Assembly: GCA_021647535.1 (NCBI GenBank)
Contig: JAKIUO010000006.1
Coordinates: 1 to 33,198, forward strand
DNA length: 33,198 nucleotides
Direction: 5' to 3'
DNA from: Hyphomicrobiaceae bacterium
GTDB lineage: Bacteria; Pseudomonadota; Alphaproteobacteria; Rhizobiales; JAKIUO01
Part shown: one piece after another, positions 25,009 through 32,009 of the stretch
How the letters are laid out: each line of letters begins with the position of its first letter
How positions within the stretch are numbered: the stretch's first letter is position 1
The notes under the pieces: model-generated
What the model saw: the letters and a program-made list of their open reading frames with translations, nothing else
Told to the model about the DNA's origin: nothing
The model's database searches: none
Program-made: the position numbers and the translations under genes

Positions 25009-27495
25009 TTAGATAGAAAACCGTTTCTCGAAATCTCTGCAACTCTCTGGATAGTTTAAGTTGACGACTTTATGATCAAGAAAACCATCGGCCAATGTGC
25101 TCTCATACGACATATTTTCGGTCTTAACTTTAAAAACCACCTCTATAACATCAGTCGAATAGCGGTCTGCACGCATGACTTCCAGTGTATGAGCTGCAAG
25201 TATTTGCGTATCTGATGTCTCTGACTTACATTTTTTCATCAGAATCTCAATGACTTCATCGCGCAGCGACCGCGATAAAGATCCTAGTGATACCAAGGTG
25301 CCAAGACACCGGAAATATGATTGGTTATAAAATGGATAGCCACGTGATGTTTCCAATTTTTTAAAAAGGACTCTTATGATATCTTCATCCAAGGCAATGG
25401 AACCGATCGTCCTCAATGCAAATAATGTGAGTCCGCAATCTATTCTTTTTTGATCGAGTAAAGCTCGTTTGAGTTTATAATCTATTTCACCGTCTCTATC
25501 CGGTCTCTCCCACAATAAATGTGCTACTCGACTAATTTGCTCGGGAACGGTCCGCGCCACCCCAATATATTCACCTCCAATCCAGACATCACATGCAAGA
25601 TCGAGAGTTTTTTTTACGTTTTTTCGAAACTCTCTATTTTCGTAGTGTGAGTTAGCTATTTCTGCGATCATACAGGTGGCTAATCCAAGACGATCTCGTA
25701 TGAGAGAAATAATTGTATGATGCTCTTCACTGGCAATAATTTTGAGATAGCTCGTAGGATCTTTGAGGCACCCTGCTGTCAACAACATAACCTCCTCCCA
25801 GCGGGGTTCTATACTCCAGTCATAGAGCCATTCGCCGAGCAGTTTGGTTTCGCCGCTAAAAGTCAGTTCCGCCTCAAACCCCTGATCTTCTATCAGCCCT
25901 GCCAGAGCATGAGCAATCAAATATTCCTGCGCGATCAGGTGGAAGAAAAAGAAACTTTCAAGGCGAGGTCGGAGGATACCGCGCCAGTTCATTTCATCGA
26001 TAAAGAGTTTGCGCAGCTTGTTTTTTTTCTTGCCACACACCTTGTTAAACAAAGCCTCAAGTCTCTTTTTGGAAACTACCAGTTCGCGTGTTTCGCTGCT
26101 GGTGAAAAGTTCAAAGGCAATTTTTCCCAGCCATTCGGTCACTGCATCTGCATCATAACCTTCATCGGCCAGCAGCTGTTTGGGCTTGCGCTTTCCTGTT
26201 GGTGGTTTCTCCAGCAAGGAGCGCAGCATGGCGTCGATAAGCTCGGCGCGTACCAGCGGCAAAGGCAGGTCGGGATCCCAATTCACCGTATGGCACAAAA
26301 AGGACAGCATTTGCGGATTGGTGGCCAGCGTGGCAACACCCGGAGCCTGCGGCAGATGGTTTATCAGCTCCTCGCGCCGCTCTTCGCCCCCATCACCATC
26401 CCACGGGAAGGCAGCGATATAGTTGTCGCGCTGCTCAGTCGACAGTCCGGCCAGATAGATAAGCGGCAGGTTGAGCGCCTCATAGCGTTTCTGCCAGACG
26501 GTGCGGCAACTGATGACGAACCGCGCCTTGTCCGGAAGTCGTTTGATCTCGGCGGCGAAATCATCAAAGAAATGATCGCCAATTTCATCAAGCCCGTCGA
26601 ACAACAGTGCCAGCCGCCCGTTTGCCAGCCAGTTTTGCAGGAAGCGGCGGCGCTTGTCTTCCGGCTCATCAGGGGCGATCATCGTGGTTGCCGAAACCAG
26701 ATAGTCAAGCAGGTCGCATGTGTCGTCATTCTTATCGGCTTTGGCCCACGCCTTTTCCCAATAGGGCAGTTTTATGATCAGCGGGAAAGGCCGCGCGCCC
26801 TCTGACCGGCCTGTTGCCAGCTTTCGTGCCAGCCAACCGAGAAAACTAGATTTTCCCGAACCGGGTGGCCCGATGACAAGGATTTTGGAGTAAGACCTTG
26901 CCTGTGTGCATAGACCATCAAGCAATTCATCCGAAGAAACCTCATGCACCATAGACAGCCTTTCGGCATCGAGCACTTCTTCCCATTCATGCATACCCGG
27001 TGACCTTGAGCGTTCGTCACGCCACTCATCCGCACCCTGTTCGCCGTCTTCTCGTGGTGGCCTGATCCGTGGCCCCGTCACCACCTTCATCTCATGAAGC
27101 TGCGGCACCTGATAGAGCTGATCCCACTTGCTGTCGGCGACATGACGCAGCAACCGCAGCGCCGAATAATCCCCCCGCGCCTCGCGCCGCAACTCCATCC
27201 CGAACCGCCCACCCTGCTCTTCGAGCTGGGTGAGCAGGTCGGTAAAATTTTGGGCTTCTATGAGAGTGCATTGTGTGGGGATATTTGTTGGCAGGCCGTA
27301 CCCAATATCTGCATTGTCCCTCTGTGATCTGGCCACGACAATGAAATTGATCACCCCGTCACGGATAAGATCGGAAAGCTCTCCCCTGATCTTCTTCTCA
27401 AGCGAGCCCTTGGGAAGCGGTTGATATTCACCCTGACCATCCACCGCCGCCATAACAATAACATCCGCAAGAAACTCTTGATGTGGTATCTTCAT
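25009..27495 (-). CDS. NACHT (STAND) NTPase with Lon-half-like N-terminal domain (paralogue 3)
   Basis: 828 residues from the ATG at 27495, which lies 4 bases after the stop of the Lon-serine-half gene; an upstream in-frame extension overlaps that gene and is not used. Residues ~8-110 are the shared domain: DVIVMAAVDGQGEYQPL, K35 in SLEKKI, and INFIVVARSQ. NACHT core: GPPGSGKS (209-216), LLFDGLDE (297-304), SCRT, and HLIAQEYLIA. After LLWERPD the C-terminal part is shorter than in paralogues 1 and 2, AT-richer, and lacks the RPPITT tail, so its sensor differs. It is the last gene of a minus-strand operon and is convergent with the second E1. Confidence 0.9.
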   Translation of the reverse strand: MKIPHQEFLADVIVMAAVDGQGEYQPLPKGSLEKKIRGELSDLIRDGVINFIVVARSQRDNADIGYGLPTNIPTQCTLIEAQNFTDLLTQLEEQGGRFGMELRREARGDYSALRLLRHVADSKWDQLYQVPQLHEMKVVTGPRIRPPREDGEQGADEWRDERSRSPGMHEWEEVLDAERLSMVHEVSSDELLDGLCTQARSYSKILVIGPPGSGKSSFLGWLARKLATGRSEGARPFPLIIKLPYWEKAWAKADKNDDTCDLLDYLVSATTMIAPDEPEDKRRRFLQNWLANGRLALLFDGLDEIGDHFFDDFAAEIKRLPDKARFVISCRTVWQKRYEALNLPLIYLAGLSTEQRDNYIAAFPWDGDGGEERREELINHLPQAPGVATLATNPQMLSFLCHTVNWDPDLPLPLVRAELIDAMLRSLLEKPPTGKRKPKQLLADEGYDADAVTEWLGKIAFELFTSSETRELVVSKKRLEALFNKVCGKKKNKLRKLFIDEMNWRGILRPRLESFFFFHLIAQEYLIAHALAGLIEDQGFEAELTFSGETKLLGEWLYDWSIEPRWEEVMLLTAGCLKDPTSYLKIIASEEHHTIISLIRDRLGLATCMIAEIANSHYENREFRKNVKKTLDLACDVWIGGEYIGVARTVPEQISRVAHLLWERPDRDGEIDYKLKRALLDQKRIDCGLTLFALRTIGSIALDEDIIRVLFKKLETSRGYPFYNQSYFRCLGTLVSLGSLSRSLRDEVIEILMKKCKSETSDTQILAAHTLEVMRADRYSTDVIEVVFKVKTENMSYESTLADGFLDHKVVNLNYPESCRDFEKRFSI

Positions 27496-27499
27496 GGAG

Positions 27500-28333
27500 T
27501 TATGCTTCTTTGGCAGGTTGCGTCTCTTCGTTCTCTGACGGCCATTTCCCCGCATCTTCCATCAACGCCCGGCACAGGGTGTACATGGCACCACCAAGTG
27601 ATGGACCACCAATACCATTCTTATCATAATAATGACTGTCATTGAGATCGTACAAAGACCATCTGACGTCAAAATCTCGTTCTGATGCAGCCTTCTGCAC
27701 TTGCCCGACTTCAACATCCCAGCGCACAAGACCGCAAGCCCGCGCAACATTATCCAGCGCCTCTCGAAAATCCTCATTATTGATTTTGAGATATGCCGCG
27801 TGGGGATCGGGATAAAACAAACCGCTGCCATTTTTCATCAAACTCATGGAGATTTTCAGGATATCTCCCTTGTTATTATCTTCAATATCAAGGACTGCAC
27901 CAAGGCATTCTCCAGCTAACTCAACGCGATCAGGAAGAGTGATATCCGAGCGCAGGTTCAAAAGAAAATCCGACAAGATATCCAGTTTCAGGTTATGCGG
28001 CAGTTCTGTTCTGACAGCTTCCAGCAGACCGTTCCAACTGTCAGTATCCTCTGCCGGTTCGTTAGAAAACGACGCCCCATCAGTCTGCCATTTGCAAGCG
28101 ATTTCGAAAGATGAGATCGCAATTTTTGTTCCAATTTTATCAATATCACCTAATAACACTCTGCCCGCTATAAAATCTTTGACCTTTTGTTCAGGTATGT
28201 CAGTCGTGGCATCAACCATGCCGACACAAAGATCCCGCCAAGCAGAGAAACCCCTTGAGGAATGATCGTTCAAAAAACGGGTTCCTGCATCCTCCTTTGT
28301 CTCTGCAGCAAAAAGATCCCCAAGTGGCATCAT
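27500..28333 (-). CDS. Protein with Lon (S16)-like serine half-domain, partner of NACHT paralogue 3
   Basis: 277 residues; ATG with GAGG eight bases upstream. The first ~200 residues are unassigned and helical. From ~205 the sequence follows the N-terminal half of a Lon protease domain: strands DVEVGQV and DFDVRWSLYDL, then GIGGPSLGGAMYTLCRAL with S245 in GPSLGG, like the GPSAG of Lon whose serine is the nucleophile. The protein stops ~30 residues later, where Lon would continue to its lysine half. That half is found at the start of the next gene, 4 bases downstream. I infer a split Lon-like module formed by the two proteins together. The alternative is a fold relic with no activity. Confidence 0.7.
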   Translation of the reverse strand: MMPLGDLFAAETKEDAGTRFLNDHSSRGFSAWRDLCVGMVDATTDIPEQKVKDFIAGRVLLGDIDKIGTKIAISSFEIACKWQTDGASFSNEPAEDTDSWNGLLEAVRTELPHNLKLDILSDFLLNLRSDITLPDRVELAGECLGAVLDIEDNNKGDILKISMSLMKNGSGLFYPDPHAAYLKINNEDFREALDNVARACGLVRWDVEVGQVQKAASERDFDVRWSLYDLNDSHYYDKNGIGGPSLGGAMYTLCRALMEDAGKWPSENEETQPAKEA

Positions 28334-28335
28334 AC

Positions 28336-29349
28336 CTAGTCCCTCATATCAACAATTTCAAATTTGCGAATATCCTCGCCAGGTTTCAGTTCCATTTCCA
28401 CCTGATACAAAACCTTCTCACCTTTCTTATAATCAGCATCACCTTGACGCTGCAATTTCAATTGCAATGGGTTCTCCAGATTCTGCCTGATCAGGACAAA
28501 AACACGCAGATGTTCCATGAGTTGTGACTTGTCTGAAAGAGCCTTTACAATAAAGTGATCCGACTTACCCTTGCCCCCTCGCTTCAGCTCTACACGAAAC
28601 TCGGTCTCTTCATCTGTTCCTTTAGCAAAGAATTTTGCCTTCAGGTCCGGTTGCCCATCACCAGCAGCTTGCGCTCCAAACGCAAACTCTCCTTCTGAAC
28701 CTCTTGCCTGTTCGATCCATTCACGAATTCCTACCGCCACTTTTTCTGGAAAATCGCCCAATTTCACCGCCAGCACCTGGCCAATTGATCCGGCACGGGC
28801 CTGTTTGTCGGAGATTGCCGGAACCGAAGATATTGTTTCAAGTTTACCATCCAGGACTACGTGGCCAACAATTTCTTCCATGCGTGCGTTGGTCATATCC
28901 ATGTTATCTGACAACCATTGTTTGAGGGCCGTAACAAAAACGTGGCGCACCTCTTCATTTGCAACAGTTAAACGAACATCATCATCCAGCAGCTCTCTTT
29001 GAGGAAAATCGACAATGTTCATCAGTTCACTATCATAGCTTTCCCAGTTTGCCAGCCTGACGAATGGCACAAGCTCATCCCCTATTTTTGACAAATTCCT
29101 GACAAGCAAGCTATCAATACGTTCAATCACCACCACGGTCAAACAACCTGCTTCATGATTTTTCCGCACCTTTTTTATAAGGTTTTCGACCCCCAGGTCC
29201 AGACCTGTCATATAATTCAGTCGCTTGAAGTTCCCTATCTCCCAGCGAAAGGCATCTTCTTCATATGCCCGTATACCATCTGACAGGACCGGATCAATGA
29301 GCAGGACTTCCAGCGGAATGGTTCTGTTCTTTTCCAATATTTCAGCCAT
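28336..29349 (-). CDS. Conserved-looking protein of unknown function
   Basis: 337 residues from the ATG at 29349, inside the last codons of the upstream gene (8-base overlap), and ending 2 bases before the Lon-serine-half gene: a tightly coupled operon member. It is soluble, with mixed beta strands (LTVVVIERID, EVLLID) and a C-terminal part rich in strands and Lys/Glu (EFRVELKRGGKGKSDHF). No catalytic motif is recognised. The segment NLIKKVRKNHEAGCLTVVVI loosely recalls the lysine half of a Lon domain, but the match is too weak to name. Confidence 0.6.
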   Translation of the reverse strand: MAEILEKNRTIPLEVLLIDPVLSDGIRAYEEDAFRWEIGNFKRLNYMTGLDLGVENLIKKVRKNHEAGCLTVVVIERIDSLLVRNLSKIGDELVPFVRLANWESYDSELMNIVDFPQRELLDDDVRLTVANEEVRHVFVTALKQWLSDNMDMTNARMEEIVGHVVLDGKLETISSVPAISDKQARAGSIGQVLAVKLGDFPEKVAVGIREWIEQARGSEGEFAFGAQAAGDGQPDLKAKFFAKGTDEETEFRVELKRGGKGKSDHFIVKALSDKSQLMEHLRVFVLIRQNLENPLQLKLQRQGDADYKKGEKVLYQVEMELKPGEDIRKFEIVDMRD

Positions 29350-30508
29350 TTTCAATAACCTCTTCACCCGATGACAGGGCATCTTGCATATTCGTGTTTT
29401 TCAGAGAGGAAAGTAGCGCTGGGTCGTACCTCAGCGCCCGATGTTGGACGAGAAGCTGGTATGAATCGCTACTATCCCCAAGTTCATGGATAAGAAAAAG
29501 AACAGCCTGCTCCAGCTTTTCGCGATTCACTCTGTTATTCCCCCATCCTGTTGGTAGAGGCGAGAGAAAAACCCTTAGGGGCAGGATCACTTCTTCGGCC
29601 AATTCCTGTTCCGGATCAATGCCAAGGAGCTTCAGCACCCGATAGAGATAGAGTTCACCCCAGTTGCGATAGCCGGGATCCTTGCAGCTCTTTGCACTAC
29701 CACCCCGAGCCCCCTTGCAGTAAAATACTTCCAGTTCCTCCCGGTACGCCTCATGCCCCCCGTGACCGGCATCACAGCAAAAACAGTTTTGTTCCATACG
29801 AAGCAATTCATTTCTCAACTCCAGAAGCAGCCTCTCATAGCGCCCGAAACCGGGAGCACTGCATGTCTCCAGAAATTCCTGTTCGGCCAGATTACGTCCA
29901 ATAAGCAGATGGTATTTCCGGCATATATCCGTGCAACCCTTGTCTGCTAAGCGATCATTTTCTGATATTCTTTTAACCGCTCTGAAGCGGTCCATTTTGA
30001 TGCAGGTCAATTTCGAAAACAGGGACAGCCTTGTCAGAATCTGGTCTTCCAGTTTCTTTCCATATTCAACCACAAGATCAAGCTGACTTTTCCCAACAAC
30101 CAGTATCAATTGATTCACGGATGGCCCGGCCTTCTTCCAGTCCTCCTCCGTCAGTTTTTTCTTCTTTATCGTCGGTTGCCTTTTCTTTCTCTTTTCTGAT
30201 TTCAGAGCCCCATCAAAATATTTCCCCATGGCCTCTGGCAAACTTCCCTCAACGGCTGACGGGACCAAAATACCAAATGCCTCATTGGCATTCGCTTTCT
30301 TATCAGCCCCAGAAATCCGATAAAGGACAAAAGCCAAGGCCTCAAATCCCAGCCAGCATCGCAGCCATATGCCTTTTGCTGCATCAATATGTTGATACCT
30401 GTCACCATATTGCGTGACCATAAAAGCATCTACCCAATCTGTAACAAGTCTGCGCAGAGCAGAAAAATGCTGCTTACGAAGGCTCTTGTACTCCTCGGCA
30501 TCGCCCAT
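29342..30508 (-). CDS. Cysteine-rich protein of unknown function, downstream part of a possible split gene
   Basis: 388 residues from the ATG at 30508; another ATG at 30520 precedes a T9 tract. Neither has a clear ribosome site. The protein is helical with several Cys/His groups (ENDRLADKGC, CFCCDAGHGGH, YCKGARGG) that could bind zinc. No family is recognised. The upstream gene (30474-30953) runs into it through the T9 tract; removing one T from the tract would join both into one frame of about 545 residues with a continuous helical seam, so they may be one gene, either split by a sequence error or joined by slippage. Confidence 0.55.
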   Translation of the reverse strand: MGDAEEYKSLRKQHFSALRRLVTDWVDAFMVTQYGDRYQHIDAAKGIWLRCWLGFEALAFVLYRISGADKKANANEAFGILVPSAVEGSLPEAMGKYFDGALKSEKRKKRQPTIKKKKLTEEDWKKAGPSVNQLILVVGKSQLDLVVEYGKKLEDQILTRLSLFSKLTCIKMDRFRAVKRISENDRLADKGCTDICRKYHLLIGRNLAEQEFLETCSAPGFGRYERLLLELRNELLRMEQNCFCCDAGHGGHEAYREELEVFYCKGARGGSAKSCKDPGYRNWGELYLYRVLKLLGIDPEQELAEEVILPLRVFLSPLPTGWGNNRVNREKLEQAVLFLIHELGDSSDSYQLLVQHRALRYDPALLSSLKNTNMQDALSSGEEVIENG

Positions 30509-30953
30509 AAAAAAAAACATGGAACAGCTTTTTCAATCGTTCTCCGAACAAGGTCAAGTCGGCTTCACAGAGGCTGTAAAACAGGCTGTGTGAAGCAAAA
30601 TCCAACTCGTTTGCTCCCGTTGGCGTTCCGTTCGCATATTTGACAAACTGATCCCCCAAGGGCCTGATGACCTGCGTGAATATCCGGCATCTCTGTTCGG
30701 CCATGGCATCAAGAACCCTGGTACGCTCATCGCTTTCTATGGCATTCTTACGAACATGCCTCCCCCAATCCGGAGGAATAGTGGTTGTTTTCTCAATCAC
30801 CTCCACTTCGATCAGCCACGGAAGATTGAAGGGAGCCACATATTCTTTTGTCCGGCCGATATAGAAAGAAAAATATGCTTCAGTACCTCCCTGCAGCGTC
30901 TTGTGAAAGTGCTGACAAAGCTTCCTGCCTTCTTCGCTACTCTCTTCATCCAT
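30474..30953 (-). CDS. Unknown protein, upstream part of a possible split gene
   Basis: 159 residues from the ATG at 30953, chosen for its GGGGAG site 8 bases upstream; earlier in-frame starts up to a TTG at 31052 are possible. The protein has strand-like PWLIEVEVIE and then helices (DERTRVLDAMAEQRCRIFTQVI). The last residues (after FHVFF) are read in a frame that differs from that of the downstream gene because of the T9 tract, and end quickly. No family is recognised. Confidence 0.5.
   Translation of the reverse strand: MDEESSEEGRKLCQHFHKTLQGGTEAYFSFYIGRTKEYVAPFNLPWLIEVEVIEKTTTIPPDWGRHVRKNAIESDERTRVLDAMAEQRCRIFTQVIRPLGDQFVKYANGTPTGANELDFASHSLFYSLCEADLTLFGERLKKLFHVFFYGRCRGVQEPS
30509..30517. 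repeat. A9/T9 homopolymer at a gene junction
   Basis: Nine A on the plus strand (T9 on the coding strand). The upstream minus-strand frame reads HVFFYG here, while with eight T it would read HVFFMGDAEEY and enter the downstream gene. It is a likely slippage, phase-variation or sequencing-error site. Confidence 0.7.
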
Positions 30954-31048
30954 GGCAACTTCTCCCCGTCTGGTACTATCCATTCTGCTGCTGTTCATGG
31001 CTACAATATCCCCTTTCAACATCTCCGCAAACAAGCATTGCACAGAGC

Positions 31049-31254
31049 TCAAAATCTTATTGGGGAGAAAACTGGTATTGGCATGCCTTCAGCCGTATGG
31101 ATCTTTCCCTCGGTGGCCAATGGCTCAACCGCATCCAGCTTTGCGTACAGGGAGGCAATTCCATCAAATACACCATATTTCCGTCTGGGCCAATAGTCAC
31201 CAGAACGATGCCCCCCCCCTCAAAACACTGCCGGTCATATTCAACACCACTCAT
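31049..31254 (-). pseudogene. Small gene broken at a G9 tract
   Basis: The ATG at 31254 opens a frame reading MSGVEYDRQCFEGGG, which after the G9 tract continues into a 65-residue product of odd composition. In another frame, directly after the tract, 53 codons encode a protein-like sequence (SGDYWPRRKYGVFDGIASLY, later EGMPIPVF) ending at 31049, without any start codon of its own. A tract of G10 or G7 would join the two parts into one protein of about 68 residues. It is either phase-variable, a programmed slip, or an assembly error. The stop overlaps a TTG that could start the next gene. No family is recognised. Confidence 0.5.
31211..31219. repeat. C9/G9 homopolymer inside a small gene
   Basis: Nine C on the plus strand (G9 on the coding strand). 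Frame on either side differs by one step; length 7 or 10 restores it. Confidence 0.7.
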
Positions 31255-31334
31255 AAAACATCTCTCACATATTCTACCGATTCTGGTGCATTCATTTATA
31301 TCCCATGACCTGAAGCGCCTGTAAACGGGGACAG

Positions 31335-31727
31335 TTACACCAAGGTCAATTGATCGCGCAGAGGGACAAGGGCTGCCCAGGGATCATCTGTGAGATGCGG
31401 ACGAGGGCCATCAGTGTGGGGCGCTTCTTGACAAGGACACCGGACAGACTTTGGAGATCGCCGAAATTTTGTTTTCCTGTTGTTGGTACTCTTGTTGGAG
31501 TTTTTCTTGCACCCTTGACCGCTTATTCCGAGCAGGCGCTTTAGTTCAGCCAGCCAGTTTTTTACTGAACGAAAATCCGAAGGTGTTTTGGGAATAGGAA
31601 TTTTGAATGCCTTCCCCTCGAACTCTCCAAGCATTTTGGGGTGTTTCCCGCCATGAAGGATACGCACTTTTTCAATACCAATCGCCCTAGCCTTTGCAAG
31701 GAACTCTCTTTTCAGTTTATGACCCAT
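31335..31727 (-). CDS. HicA-like small protein
   Basis: 130 residues from the ATG at 31727, with AAGGGAG 5 bases upstream; 17 in-frame upstream codons are left out. The first ~70 residues (KREFLAKARAIGIEKV, then HGGKHPKMLGEFEGKAFKIPIP, written here in two short pieces) resemble the small dsRNA-binding-like fold of HicA toxins, with a G-K-H in the place of the usual G-S-H. The last ~50 residues are basic and low-complexity. No HicB partner is adjacent. It may be an RNA-binding protein at the head of the minus-strand operon. The HicA link is weak. Confidence 0.45.
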   Translation of the reverse strand: MGHKLKREFLAKARAIGIEKVRILHGGKHPKMLGEFEGKAFKIPIPKTPSDFRSVKNWLAELKRLLGISGQGCKKNSNKSTNNRKTKFRRSPKSVRCPCQEAPHTDGPRPHLTDDPWAALVPLRDQLTLV

Positions 31728-31871
31728 AACAACTCCCTTTCTTATGTGCCCGTCCCAGCCATCGCATGTGGCCTGCACCGAACAATTCTGAGAAATTCCT
31801 ACAACTTCATTTAGCCCCGACCTGCCACCATGTTCAGGAACTGCTGTTGGTATTGAAGGAGGGAGAAGGCA

Positions 31872-32009
31872 ATGATTTGGGGTTTTGTTTCCGGGCTGGT
31901 AGTGTCAAAGCTACTCGCAGGCAGAAACAAGACAGGAATTGAATGTAATGGGGACAAGGTTTGGTTACAAAGACCTGCTCGATGGCGTCATCATACTGGC
32001 GGCGATTGA
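31872..32009 (+). CDS. Possible 45-residue leader ORF overlapping the fourth STAND gene
   Basis: ATG at 31872 follows a very strong GGAGGGAGAAGGCA ribosome site. It encodes a hydrophobic start (MIWGFVSGLVVSKLLAG) and overlaps the first 62 bases of the STAND gene out of frame. The ribosome site is better than that of the STAND gene itself, so it may be a small membrane peptide or a translational coupling leader. The overlapping half is constrained by the other frame, so codon evidence is limited. Confidence 0.25.
   Translation: MIWGFVSGLVVSKLLAGRNKTGIECNGDKVWLQRPARWRHHTGGD

Noticed and set aside
25717..26805. Long 362-codon plus-strand open frame opposite NACHT paralogue 3
   Set aside because: It is the antisense of a clearly conserved NACHT core; its product has no recognisable domain and no ribosome site.
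30100..30130. AGPSVNQ in the 29342-30508 product as another Lon serine motif
   Set aside because: The following residues are not small (no GPSxG) and the surrounding segment lacks the Lon strand order.
31251..31295. 14-codon frame with an ATGA overlap before the G9-broken gene
   Set aside because: Too short to judge, though the overlap type is that of coupled genes; it may be a fragment of the same broken gene.
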